From NCBI GenBank assembly GCA_023974075.1, contig CM043790.1, positions 1,523,326-1,587,325 of the forward strand: a DNA stretch of 64,000 nucleotides, in the 5' to 3' direction. Position numbers and translations under genes: made by a program. The stretch is from Chaenocephalus aceratus. Lineage: Eukaryota; Chordata; Actinopteri; Perciformes; Channichthyidae. Below the pieces are notes generated by a model. It saw only the letters and a program-made list of their open reading frames with translations. It had not been told where the DNA came from and searched no databases. Shown piece after piece: positions 31,581 to 45,746 of the stretch; position 1 is the first letter of the stretch, and every line of letters begins with the position of its first letter.

Positions 31581-32520
31581 ACCGGGGGAGTGGAAGGAGA
31601 TTGGTCAGATGCATGTGTTGTTTGTTGTGATGGCGTAGTGTGGGCTTGTGACAGGAGACGTGGAATGAAATAAAAACGTACGGCCAGAGCCTCTGTGTGG
31701 AGGACGGCGTTTGTGGAGTATTTCATTATCTGCGAGGATGTCCATGCAGTCCAGAGGCAGGCAGTTATTAAAGGAGTGGAGATCTGACAGGGAGTAGAGC
31801 GGTGGCATGATCCGGTGAAGTGGCGCTAGCACGGAGCTAGCTAATGCTGGGGACCCGGGCAGCAGAGACCAGGAGCCGGATGACCGTGGAAGAAGGAGCG
31901 GTGTGAGTCCAGGTAAAATCAGAAGGATAATCCACAGCATATCAGGAGAATAATTCCAGTGGTTTCCGGAGGAGAATCGTAGGAGGGGCTGACAGCCTGG
32001 TGCAGAGTGGGAGCCGGGTGACCAGCCTACTAGCTTGTTAGATAGCTTGATAGCCACCGGCTGTAGGCGGCAGGGAGAGACGGTGTCAGCGGGGAAGCCG
32101 GCTGATCGCAGCGGGATGGGAAGACCCACACGAGCCGCGGAGTTAGGGTGAAGTTAGGGTGGAGTTGGGGTGGAGACAGAAATGTTAGCTCAGCAGACTT
32201 CAGGGAAACGAGGAGCATCTAGGTAGCAGCCTGCTAGGTCCGATAATGCTAGCTAGCTAGCGGGCTAGAGACCGGTGAGCAGGAAAGAGCCAGCAGGTAG
32301 GAGATGACAACACAAAGATCTGTGTCGATTCGATAGAGAGATGCTGCTATTTTTCCTGATGACTGACGTTTAAAAAGTAGAGAGCCAGACAGGAGAGGTT
32401 CTGATCTGGACTAAAGAACAAGATTTGGGGGCGGAGGAGCGGCGAACAAACAATGCCAGCACCCTTGGCGACCCGGGAAAAGAATATAAGAAGCTTATTC
32501 TACAACCAGTGAGGTAAAGG

Positions 32521-33389
32521 CACATCTTTATGATCATTATAGTTATAAAAAAATAAGAGAATAAAGTAAACAGGTATAAAATACTATATGACAGTAAAAA
32601 ATAAGTTGTTATTAATAAACAAGAATACAGTAAAAATAAATCTACTTACAGTTCTGTTTCATATGGGTGTTGAGAAATGCATCCATAGATCTCTTCATGT
32701 TGCTCTCAAAGTGCACCAGATTGATGCTTTTAACTTCAACATTTAAAAAAAAAATCTTCCCGGGGGAGCAAGTGTGTGGTTGCGTTCTAGTCACTTTGCT
32801 CAGCGCTACTGCTTGTTACAACTTGTATTTGCCGTACTCGCCATAAACTGTTGCTCAGGTTGATCCCGCCCCTGCCCCCGACGTAAGCGGTTCTTGCTTC
32901 TTGCCCGCCATTTTTGGAGCTTGGTAAGAACCGGTTTTCGGGGAAAAGAGCCGGCTCCGCTGCGGTGTGAACAGGAAAAAACGGTGCTTATCAGGCTCTA
33001 GCTCCGAACCGGCCCTGGAATCGCGTTGGTGTGAAAGGGGCATTAAAGACCTGATTTAGGTGCGGGGGGAAATCTGATTTAGTCAGGTTTAGGAAATATA
33101 GAAGTCAATCCAAGTTTAATGACCAAAGTCTCTAAAGTCACTGGTGTTACAGTTAAAGTCAAGTTTTATCCGTTTCAATTTGTAAAGTGAAGTGTAAAGT
33201 AATCCAATTCTTAACTTCAGTCCAACTTGAAGTCCCAAGTCATGTGATCCCATTTATTTTACAAGGAAGAAATAACAAGTTTAAAGGACTAGGAAATGAT
33301 GTTTATATTATGGAAAATAGCAACAAAATGCAGGAAATTAGGCAGAGGAAGTGGTGCTACGACTGTGTTTGAGATAAGATCAATTAAAA
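32521..33389. other. no gene; possible transposon-end fragment
   Basis: AT-rich sequence, then at 32935-33045 a GC-rich stretch (AAGAACCGGTTTTCGGGG ... GGTGTGAAAGGGGCATTA) that resembles a DNA-transposon end. No inverse partner was located. Confidence 0.35.
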
Positions 33390-33600
33390 GTCCCATGTCA
33401 TGCTTTTCCGGTTATTACCCGTCCCCTTGTGTGTTATGAAGGTTTTTATGCATGTAAACGGTCACAAACCCTCAAAGTACACCCTGTAGAGAGTAAAACT
33501 CGAACACAGAAAAGACCTGTCTATGCTACCCCAGAACGTCTCATTGGAGATTTTAATTTTTCCATTTTTTTTCCTGAGTATAGTGACGTGACCATACCCA
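33390..33600 (+). repeat. dispersed 'GCATGTAAA' repeat fragment
   Basis: CATGTCATGCTTTTCCGG then GTTTTTATGCATGTAAACGG. Related stretches lie at 52690-53280 and about 59720-59950 (TTTTTGTGCATGTAAAT / TTTTTGCATGTAAATGG). The family is common in fish; class unknown. Confidence 0.5.
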
Positions 33601-33635
33601 GGTCCAAATGGACCAATCCGTGGAGCTCCTCACAC

Positions 33636-34320
33636 CAGAGATGGGGACTCGAGTCTGCGACTCGGACTCGAGTCGCACTTAAGTCGCACACACAGAGACT
33701 TCAGACTTGACTTAGACTCGTGACCAAAAGACTTCAGACTCGACTTGGACTCGTGTGTTGGGACTCGTGAACAATCATTGTGTTTTCTATTTTTGGCGTA
33801 TTAAAGGTTGGGTAGGTACATTTGAGAGAAACCGGCTCGAGATCGCTAGAATTTGAAAATACACAACCGGAGATAATCTGCTAGAGGCTGCTACTTCCTT
33901 ATAGAGCCCGCCTCCTCCAACACACACGAACGCACACATGACAAATGAGGGCACAAGATAGTTTGTGCCCAGATGGAAGGCTGACAGGCAGGTAGGCCAT
34001 CCAGTTACTTTAGCCGGGCTCATTACGCAGACGTGCGCCTCTGTTACTACCTCGTAGTAACACCATGGCGACCGGCGGCACACATGCGGCTGTACCGCTT
34101 GTAATTAGGTTCAACTACAACAACTTCGAACAAAACGCCAGCGGCACCAACAAAAGGAGCGCACACTGCAAAGTCTGCAATATCAAAATCAAGGATGCTG
34201 GCGCAACAACGTCGAATTTCATCAGGCACTTGAAAACTCACCCGGAGAGGTCAGTCACATTAACGCATGGACGGTTAGCAGACATGTTTAGCTCAGCATC
34301 AGCTATGTAATGTTAACTTA
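33636..34320 (+). mobile_element. truncated hAT transposon with BED-finger exon
   Basis: Starts CAGAGATGGGGACTCGAGTC with subterminal GACTCGAGTCG repeats, a hAT-type end, and encodes a BED finger downstream. The right end was not found; a LINE occupies the sequence from about 34434. Confidence 0.65.
34065..34249 (+). pseudogene. hAT transposase first exon (BED zinc finger)
   Basis: ATG at 34065 opens VIRFNYNNFEQNASGTNKRS and then AHCKVCNIKIKDAGATTSNF with IRHLKTH. The Cys-x2-Cys/His-x4-His pattern is a BED finger. A donor-like GTCAGT follows PERS at about 34250, so this may be a spliced first exon. The rest of the transposase is absent, making it a remnant. Confidence 0.65.
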
Positions 34321-34433
34321 GCTTGCTGCTAGCTTTGTAACTGAATATTTGAAAAGATTAGTGAATTGCTTGTCACACTTGTTTGAGTTGAGTGGCGTTG
34401 ACATCCAACTCTTGTCATGACATAAAAACATCA

Positions 34434-35462
34434 ATCGCCTACTCCGCCCCACTGACACCCCCCAGTCCTCAGGGGCTCCCGATCTGTGCTCCAAATTCCT
34501 TGACTTCTTCCAGGCGAAAGTCGAGGCCCTTCCCTTCCTAAGTAAAACTCTGGAAACAGTGGTCGCCGGCCAACTCCATCTGTATATGTCCAACCATGAG
34601 CTCTATGAGCCCTTCCAATCCGGCTTCAGACATCAACACAGCACCGAGACCGCCTCATCAAGATCACCAACAATCTCCTCATTGCTGCTGACTCTGGCCA
34701 CCTCAGTATCCTCATCCTCCTGGACTTCTCTGCAGCATTTGACACCATCTCCCACACCATCCTACTCACCCACCTATCTGACCTCCTAGGTGTCACTGGC
34801 ACAGCCCTGTCCTGGTTCACATCCTACCCCCATAACAGGGAACAGTTTGTAACCATTAATGGCTCAAATTCACCCCCGGCCCCAGTCAATCATGGTGTAC
34901 CCCAGGGTTCTGTGCTTGGCCCCCTCCTGTTCCCCATTTACATGTTCCCCCTCGGCCAGATCTCCCCCATCATGGACTCAATTTCCACTGCTACGCTGAT
35001 GATACCCAATTATATCTCAGCACTACTCCATCCATAAGTTAAGTCCATAAGTCCCGCATAACTTACAAAGTCCTCCTCCTTAGCTACAAGTCCCTCCATG
35101 CCCATGCCCCCCAGTACTTATCGGACATCTTTCGCCGACATGCCCCACCCCGGAACCTGCGGTCTTCAGATTCCGGCCTGCTTACCACCCCCCGCACCAA
35201 CCTGCAAAACTTAAGGGACAGAGCCTTCAGTGTGGCAGCCCCCACCCTCTGGAACGCTCTCCCTGTGGAGATCCGCAACATCCCCACGCTTGACGCCTTC
35301 AAAAGGGCCCTCAAGTCCCATCTGTTTGCCAAGGCCTTTGGCCCCTAATCTATTTGTTGTTTTGTCTGTCTGACTGTTTGTCTGACTGTCTGACTCCTGT
35401 TCTTCTCTGTAAAGCGACCTTGGGTCTCATGAAAGGCGCTATATAAATCCAAGCTATTATTA
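34434..35462 (+). mobile_element. L2-group LINE with internal deletions
   Basis: Plus strand. PDLCSKFLDFFQAKVE jumps straight to LSKTLETVVAGQLHLYMSN, an in-element deletion near 34535. RT motifs are SGFRHQHSTETA, ILLDFSAAFDTISHT and [18 protein letters not shown] second jump near 35040 removes the sequence after YADD. The tail is YKSLHAHAPQYLSDIFRRHA and TLDAFKRALKSHLFAKAFGP. The 3' UTR has AAAGCGACCTTGGGTCTCAT and a (TAT)n end. Confidence 0.8.
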
Positions 35463-35715
35463 TTATACATGTTCCAAAAAAATCAGCAAAATAACATAAA
35501 AACAACATGTAAAAAAGCAGGTCACCCTCCAGCAATATCTAAGAAAAACACAATGCCCCTCATCACTCACATTGTTCGTCCAAATGTCAATGTGAAAAGA
35601 GGAATATAAAAATCTATTACTATTCATTCCCCGTGTAATAATCAGACTGTGGATCTCCAACCTGCTAAAAGAGGAACACATTTCCCCTGAAGTTTAAATA
35701 TAGAGAGCCAGACTG

Positions 35716-35803
<88 letters not shown>

Positions 35804-36610
35804 GTGTGTTTTTGTGTGTCTCACTTCGCCTGCACACACAACATCAGCACATCTGTAAGCAGCTGTTTAACAACTCGTCCTTCTTTGTATCCCTCACGCT
35901 GGGATTGTTTTTCTTTTCTTTATCCTCAACCGATTTTTAAACATTCTACCTATTTTTTCTGATGTCATTCAATTATCTTCCATGTCTCCATCTCATAGCG
36001 ACTCACTGTCTAATCCTCACTGTAGATTAAAGATTACAGCTGGAGACCGGGAGCGTTCTCTGACGTGTTATGGCTGAGCTGCTGTTGTGGGCCTTAGGCT
36101 GAGCTGACCCCCCCCCCCCCTTCACCCAGAGGAGGCACTGAGCATGATAGCTGTCAGCCTCATTTGAATGCATGTTAGAGCTGTCCTGTACACTATGCAA
36201 ATGTGTCCCTCACATCTGTCCACACGTTTATCCGTCCTTCCCTCGGTCCTGCATCCGACATGATGGCAGCAGAGACCATAATTAGACATTTTAACATACA
36301 GGTTTGGATTTTTGAAAAAGGTGCCCTGAATATAATTATAACACACAATGATTTAGAATAAGTTGATACATTTTCAGAAATGTGGGTGAAATATGATCTC
36401 CAGACTGTGTACTTCTGGATAGATACATCTTTCACATTTACAACATTTATCCGGAATATTTTATATTGTATATTTTTTGTGATATTTGTCTTTTCTACTG
36501 TAGATATGTTTATATTTGCTGTTTATTTATTTGATATTGTATTATGTCTATACTTTATTCCATCTTTTAAATATTGTAATGCCTGAACAAACTGCTGCTA
36601 TAACAACCTA

Positions 36611-36611
<1 letters not shown>
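35463..36611. other. no gene; TG tract inside
   Basis: Apart from the (TG)n at 35718-35820 this holds a short C-run at 36109-36120 and AT-rich DNA. Open frames are short and featureless. Confidence 0.4.
35718..35820. repeat. (TG)n microsatellite
   Basis: About 39 TG units followed by TATGTATG and further TG. Confidence 0.95.

Positions 36612-36695
<84 letters not shown>
36612..36695. repeat. (ATCT)n tetranucleotide microsatellite
   Basis: About 20 uninterrupted ATCT units that trail into ATATAT. Confidence 0.95.
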
Positions 36696-36769
36696 ATATT
36701 TATATATCTATGTATCTAGGCCTATAAAGTATTTGCATCCAAACATATTTAAAGTATAAAAAGTCAAAG

Positions 36770-37550
36770 TAGTGATTGTGCAGATTTGTCCATTTCAGAA
36801 TAATATCTATGATATGTGTTATAATGATTGATCATGAAAGTGTTCTCAAAGCTGGTGAAGGTGCAGCTAGTCTGAAGTACTTTGTAGACTGCAGGGTAGC
36901 TTGTGGATTTACTCCAGGTGGAACTAAAGTCGGATTTAAGACTTCATTATTGTAGGAGCCGCATTTAAGTTTATTTTGTTTTGATTTATTTGGAACCTTT
37001 ATTAATGCATTTGTCTGTTTCAGTGAGAGGTGCGCTTTGGTCAGGTGAAGGGGGCGGGGCTAAGGCTTTAAATTGGAGGTGCGGTGCGTGACGGGAGAGC
37101 AGCAGGCAGCAGCTATCGTCATTGACACGCAGACGCAACCTTATGCTTATTAAAAGACAGATTATTAGGATCTGCTTTTTAAGTTTGTTACATATTGTTT
37201 TCCTATTTTGTTTTATGTTTGCTGGAAATAAACGTTGAAAAGCAACCGAAACGTCCAGTGGATTTTGTACTGCGAGTCTGACACTGCTTCTCAGGCCCAA
37301 GCTCTGTGGCCAAGAACAATAACTTTTGAGGTATCGAGTTACAAGACAAACTTTTTGGGATTTTGGCGACTACAATTATATTTCACATAATTAATACAAA
37401 TCTGTAAAGTAACAAAAGGTGCATAAGTTAGTGTAGTGGAGTAAAAGTACAAAGTAGCATAAAATACGCAAGTAAAGTACACGAACCTCAGAAATGTACT
37501 TAAGAACAGTATTTGAGTTATTTACTTTGTTACTTAAGACCACTTTTAAA
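36770..37550 (+). repeat. dispersed 'AAGTACT' repeat, copy 2, split by a solo LTR
   Basis: Shares TGATCATGAAAGTGTTCTCA through TTTACTCCAGGTGGAACTAA with copy 1 (1386-1797), then resumes after the LTR with ATATTTCACATAATTAATAC and ends in GTACTTAAGAACAG. The uninterrupted copy 1 serves as the empty-site reference. Confidence 0.75.
36951..37374 (+). mobile_element. solo LTR
   Basis: 424 bp, begins TGTAGG and ends CTACA (short inverted TG...CA ends), flanked by the 5-bp duplication ATTAT (36946-36950, 37375-37379). It contains a TTTAAA box near 37068 and AATAAA at 37227-37232, in the order expected of an LTR promoter and poly(A) site. No internal retroelement sequence is present, so it is the product of LTR-LTR recombination. 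Ty3/gypsy versus other origin cannot be told. Confidence 0.8.
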
Positions 37551-37659
37551 AACACTCTTAAAATAAACAAAATAGATCATTTTCTGAGAGGCACAGAGCC
37601 TTAAAAATACACATAGGCTTTAGAGATTATTTAAACCATCTTTCATTTTGCGTGTTTAA

Positions 37660-38000
37660 ACAGGCAGCCCGCCTCTCTCCGTTCATCTCTATCACTGAAC
37701 AAGCAGCTGGGGAAGAAAAGAAAAAAAGCCGGGTATTTCAGCCAGTAGAGTAGGACCGCTGAGGGCTGGTTCCTCTTTTCTCTCTCAGTGAGATGCACAC
37801 AGCTCCAACTTCCTCATGCATCCCAGTGCGCTGAGCTCTGCCGCCCCGTCCGCACCTCCAGCCCAGCCCGCACAACAACTACCGAGAAGGGATGGAACAA
37901 ACGAAGGAGAAATGAGGAATATTCTTTACATTGTCACCAGAGTCTAGAAGAGCACACACATCCGAAAAGAACAAGAGTCGAGGTGATTGGTTGAAGCGCG
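37660..38000 (+). other. candidate promoter/first exon ending at GTAAGT
   Basis: A GC-richer, non-repetitive stretch that ends GAAGCGCG followed by the strong donor GTAAGTTT (38001). It contains several CCGC/GCCC clusters and an ATG at 37793 with a 68-codon frame that has no domain. It could be a 5' UTR exon of an unseen gene on the plus strand; no downstream exon is recognised in the window. Confidence 0.3.
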
Positions 38001-38197
38001 GTAAGTTTCCTCTCGTTGTGTGTCTGCAGAGGTCTAACTGTCTGAAATATGACTGGGAATCAATGATAGGCAGTGGAGAGGGACATATAGGCAATATAAG
38101 GATGATTCATGTGATGATAGGCAAAATTAAGATTTTTAAACAAGGATGCTCGGTTCCCAAAAGAGGAAGTGCAGTGAGTTGGAGTTGAAGCAACTAG

Positions 38198-38880
<683 letters not shown>

Positions 38881-39847
38881 AGGAGTACATTTCGTTACAG
38901 ATTTTGAAAAAGGCCATAACAAAACCCTGGTTTCCTGTTTTTAAAGGCTGCACCACAAGGGATTAGATCTGAACGACAAATTAAAATTGGGTTTCTTGCT
39001 GGATCATTTCTAGTGATGCCTATCAATCCTCCAGCAACCTTTCCCGTTGTATTGATGTGTTCAAGGTGAAGGTCGAAAGGCACCTCGTTGAAGCTGTGTT
39101 TGGTCTCCTTGGCTACAAAATCACCATCTAGGAAGCCCTGGTAGACCTCTGGTGCTGTCTGTGCCAGCTGTTCCATGTCTGCTATGAACACAGCACCCCA
39201 TCTTGTGTAATGGGTGTGATCATACGCAGCAAACCAAGGCATCATGCTCTTGAAGGCTGACATGTACAGGTTCCAATCACCACATCTCAGTGCCCGGGTG
39301 ACCGCAAGGAGAATAGACACAAGGTCCATGTACTGTCTCCAGAAGGTAAAGGTTGGCTTGTCTTCATTGGCCTTGTCAAACTGTACAAGGAGATCTTGAA
39401 TCTCCCCAACTTTCAGCACAAGTTCCTCATAGCATGCTGAAGCTGCTTCCATTTCTCCACTTCCTATGTGCCCAGACAGTGCATCTGCCAGCTCTAAGCA
39501 ACTGTTGTAGATTGTGCAGTCATTATCTTCCATCCATTGCAGAAAGCTTGGCCACAATATTCTCCAAAGTGCTTCAAAGGTTAGCTTGTGTGCACGGGCT
39601 ACACCAGGGGTTCTCAACGTTTTGATGAGTGAGGGCCAATTTAGGTACCCAATATTGGATTGACGGCCGCCCAAAAAAAAACGGAACACAAAATAATTCC
39701 AAAACAAATCCTTTCTTTGTTGTACTAACCAATTACCGCAACTCGCGAGATGCCTAGTTGCCATGCAACCAGTAGTCTAGCAAACTTTCCACAAGCTGTC
39801 ATTCATAATTTAGGAATGACAACCCAGGGGGCGCAGTTTTCCCATTC

Positions 39848-41480
<1,633 letters not shown>

Positions 41481-44057
41481 TTTTCTCTCTCTGTCTCTCT
41501 CTCACTCCCCTCACAGACGTAAACTGATGGGAGACACGTGGTTTATGTTTTGTTTACTTGGTGGGTAGGCCCTTAGTGATTTCTCGATGTCCATTGGTCA
41601 TTTCAGACGATGACGGCTGCCGGCCGAGATTTCCTTAACGGACACACAAATCCACCAATCCCACACAGTGTAAAGTCAAGCTGCTTTGAGCGGCCATATT
41701 GGGTGATGTGCCCTGGTTACAGTCTCACAGGAGATACCGCTGGAAAGCTACTCATTCTAATTCTTTCTAGATACAACCACGGAGGATTAAAATATAACGC
41801 ATGCATTTCAGCGTGTCACATTAACTATCGCGGGCCGCTAGAAACATTTACGAGGGCCGCCATTGGCCCGCGGGCCGCACTTTGAGAACCCCTGGGCTAC
41901 ACGGTTCCATCCCTTTCCCTTCATGATGTTTTCAGCTGTGTTCTTTCCAAACACACCACTTTCCTCAAGGATGTCTCTCAGTCCAGAATCAGCAAGATGC
42001 CTGCCAATGACCTTTGAAAAGTTCATTTGCACATGAAAGCCACCCGGGCCAATAACAATATTCTCGCACTCTTTTTGGTGATGCCACTGAAGCATCTTTG
42101 CTATGCAGTAGAGCTGCTCATCAAAGGTTATGACTGTGTACCTTTGGCCCAGCTGTGTAGTCATTTTGTGGCAGTTTTGTAACACCGTCCAGATTGTGTC
42201 ATAGTCATGTGCTGGAGAATTTATGATAGGCATCATTCCAGCTACTGTTTTTTGGTGATCTGATTTTGACATAAGCTGGTTGAATCCAATTCAAGATGGA
42301 ACAACTTCCGAGTTCTGTTGTCTGCACAGAATCCAGGCAAGATCCTGGTTCTTTGATTGCTTAGTTAGTTGCGTGTCTGCATCATACATTTCTGGTGTAA
42401 CTGGCCCATGGAATGTTGGAGGGGGCTTCTGTGATTCCATTTTAGCATCCTTGAGCTCAAACATCCCTGGTGGAATTGAGAGTGACTTTGCTCTGCCTGA
42501 TATCAGCTTCACTTTGGGGATTTGTTCTTGAGGTTCACTTCGTCTGAAAGCTGCAGTCTGGGAGGCATGAAAGGTTCCTTTCCCATCAAGGGTTTCTTCA
42601 TTAATGTCGATATTGTCATTTGCATACATGATGTATCCAGGGAGCTTTGCATTGACAACGTTTTGTGGAATAAATACTCTACCATTGTGAAAGTATTGTT
42701 TCACAGCCTCGTTTGCTATAGCAGTATCTGTTCTCAGCACTGACTCGTAGCTTATACTGGGCCCAGCAGCATGAAGTAACTGCACTCAGCCCTTTGAGCG
42801 TGTAGCTTGGTGTACTGCAACTCCAATTCCAATGTGCTTTGGTGTTGGTCTTTGTCCACCAGATGCCATGAACACAATGTCTTGAGCAATGCTGAGTAGT
42901 TTTGTGTTCACGGTTTGTTTATCCATATTTTCTTGGTCGTCATCATCAGCGCATAGAAGTCGTAACAGCAGGTACAAACTCTCAGGCACCACTTCTTCTG
43001 CATGGTGCTGATCAATCCCTCCCATTACATCATGTCTTGGGGACTCCCTGATGTCTGCCTTGATCTTTAATGACACCCAATACAGCCAACTCAGTATCTC
43101 ATCGTCACAACTAGCCATTCTCATTCCTTTAGTGTCATCTTGGGATTCCTGTTCATCATCCATTGTTTTCTTTAGGTTTTGGAGAGCAGCCTCAGCTGTC
43201 ATTTCAGGAAATATCATCAAGGGCTTCGTTGGGCTCAATGATTGCACAAATAATGCTTTCCCTTCAAGCAATTTGTCAAGCTTAGTCTTGAAATGATGAC
43301 TGTTGTATGTTCCTGGTTCCAAGTTAAAGTCTTCAATAATTTCACAGTATCTTTCCCAAACAGTTTTCAAAGAGTATATTTCACCCCTGGCAAGGCCAGT
43401 TCTCAGCTCATCTGCCACATTGTCTAAGCAAATGGCATATGGGTCTGCTCTTGGCGTAGTGCTTTGGTACTTCCTGGAGAATGCCCTGTAGCAGATAAGA
43501 TTATATTTGCCCTCTGCGGCAATCAAGTCATTGACTCCTGCAAGCCTGCATCTCAATACTGTGTCTAGCTGAGCCAGCTGAAGAATATTTTCCGATGTGC
43601 GTAAGACTTGAATAGTGTGGAGGTTTTCCTGAGACTTATCCTCCTGACAAAAAATGCATATTTCCCAAATGACTGGAGCAATTGAACTTCTAGTGGAACG
43701 AGGGCGGCTTGCAGGTTCCAGTGTGTCCTTAGTGTTTTCAAAGCGCTGCTTAAGACGATCAATGACAACGGCATGGGTAAAATCAGCATAGCATGTCTTG
43801 TGCCACTGGACCTCTTCGGCTTTTGTGTCCAGGAACTCCTGAATCCGATCTAGAGTATCAAGATATTGTACATCTTTGTATTTTACTCGTTCACTTGCTC
43901 GAAGTTTAATGCATTTCAGTCCATCCTCAGATGCTTTTCTTAGTAGTTTATCTTGCCTGTTTTTCCCATAGTCATGTTGACAAATAAAGCATTTCCCCCA
44001 ATTAATATAATTTGCTATTCTTCTTCTTTTACTCATTAGAGCTCCCTCTGGCTCCAT

Positions 44058-44944
44058 ATTGGCTCATCTGAAAGGCAAATACATAGTATCACTACTCTAG
44101 TCTCTATTCTTGTGAGGAGAAATTAAAAAGTGGATCACTGCAACATCTTTAGCTATACATTATCTCAGGAGCTGGCTAGCTAACCAACAGATGTAAACTT
44201 CTAGTGTTCTATATACATGTGTAATAGATGCTATAGCTATTTTACCAGTACACATTCTCACAAAAACTCATGTGCACACAGTACTCCTTAATTTGACTGT
44301 TGGTGAAGTGAAAAATTGAGATGGAAAAGATGGAATGATCTGTGCTGCTAGCTAGCTAGCAGATGGGCTAGCTAGCTTGTAGATGGAAAAAGGTTTAGCA
44401 TACCTGTTTTTTTGGCAACACTTGGTGGTCGAATCCGGAGGTAACTGTTATTTAGTCGACAATATCAGACTCAAACTATTTATTATCTCAAATACCACCC
44501 ATTAGTTTGAACTGTATAACTCTTTTGCTTCACTGACATTGCTGCTGTGTTTTGCTGTATCAACCCACAGCACCCCATGTGGTAGGCTATGATATTGTTT
44601 TACCATTGGTTGATTTTTATTTAATCAATAGTTAAGATCATACTTTCACAGGAGATATAATAAGGGATAATATTACAAAATTGTTAGAAATTACAGAGCA
44701 AATTGTCACTAATTTGGCAGCATTGTGAAAAAAGGTCCGATTTTACCACTTACAATGATTAAATGACCAAAAAAATAATTTTCAAAGATGTCAACATAGC
44801 TAGGCCATATGTCAAGGGGTTAAACATGAATACTGGATAGGTTTACAGCTTCTACCCAAAAGTGATTACTTAAGTTGCAATATCAGTGTTGGCCCCCTGA
44901 CTATATGGGCACATTTTGGTTAAGGCAACATATGTGAAAATATC
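44058..44944. other. upstream region of the transposase-like gene
   Basis: AT-rich with short GCTAGCTAGC repeats near 44345-44375. Contains GTCAAGGGGTTAA ending at a TTAA (about 44812-44824), which could be a transposon end. No coding sequence. It may hold the promoter and terminal repeat of the gene to its left, but no inverse match was seen near 38881. Confidence 0.35.
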
Positions 44945-45037
44945 TTCTGCAGTGAGTTTTTTCATTTCATTTCAAACCTTTATTTAGACAGATAGGTCCC
45001 TTGAGATCATGGATCTCTTTTACAAGGGAGACCTGCA

Positions 45038-45587
45038 TCAATTTAGTTCCACATGAAACATAAAAACAACATAAAAACAAACAATAGAGGACATCATATT
45101 TACATATTCACCAACACTTACACCCATAGTGTCAGAAAGCATCTTGTGCAGACGTGCCTTAAAAACATTCAGAGAAATAAAATTGCTCAATTTTAATTTG
45201 GACTGTAGGCTGTTCCAAGCAAGTGGAGCTGCGCACATAAAAGCAGTCTTACCAAAGACAGTCCTCACTTTTGGCACATCTAACAAGACCACATCCCGAT
45301 CTCAGACAATAGCTGCCCGCAACTTTCTGTTTTACCAGAGAACAGATGTAATACGGGAGTTTGCCCAACATAGCTTTATAAATAAAAGTGTACCAGTGAC
45401 TGAGCCTCCGTACAGAGAGTGATGGTAAACCTGCCTTGGTATACAGTGTACAGTGATGTGTAAGCGCTTTACAATTTGTGACAAATCTCAGAGCACTGTG
45501 ATACGCAGCATCCAATTTGCTCAGGTAATTGGCAGGTGCATTCATATAGACCAGATCCCCATAGTCCAGCACAGGTAAAAAGGTCAC
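45038..45587 (-). pseudogene. LINE RT C-terminal tail
   Basis: 112 codons with FLPVLDYGDLVYMNAPANYL, LDAAYHSALRFVTNCKALTH and IYKAMLGKLPYYICSLV, the thumb-distal part of CR1/L2 RTs. Another frame at 45038-45292 continues it (KTAFMCAAPLAWNSLQSKLK). Confidence 0.75.
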
Positions 45588-45746
45588 AGTGACTAGCCTT
45601 TTCCTGGCCTCAAGCGAGAAACAGGACTTGTTTCTGAAAAAGAACCCTAGCCTAACCTCAGTTTTTTAAGCAGGTTATTGACATGAAGTTTAAAAGTGAG
45701 ACAATCATCAAGCCAGATACCAAGGTATTTGTAACAGGCAACAACT

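Larger units (their letters stand above)
26001..32520 (-). mobile_element. L2-like LINE split by a nested hAT
   Basis: Parts 26001-26596 and 29173-32520 belong to one minus-strand element. The 3' end (26001-26140, AAAGCGCTAACAAAATAAAT and ATT-rich tail on the minus strand) follows the RT tail at 26138-26611 (LQHIQNSAARLLTRS, ILQNLHWLHVRQIINFKVLL). RT core lies at 29230-30430, with [12 protein letters not shown] near 29585 and YLNVSLPHNF. The endonuclease lies at 30661-31580, with ALLNTRSIHNKSHIL and FLYLTETWQ. Frameshifts cluster at G-runs (30787-30812, 26367-26382). The 5' UTR-like end is near 32520. It is a dead copy. Confidence 0.8.
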
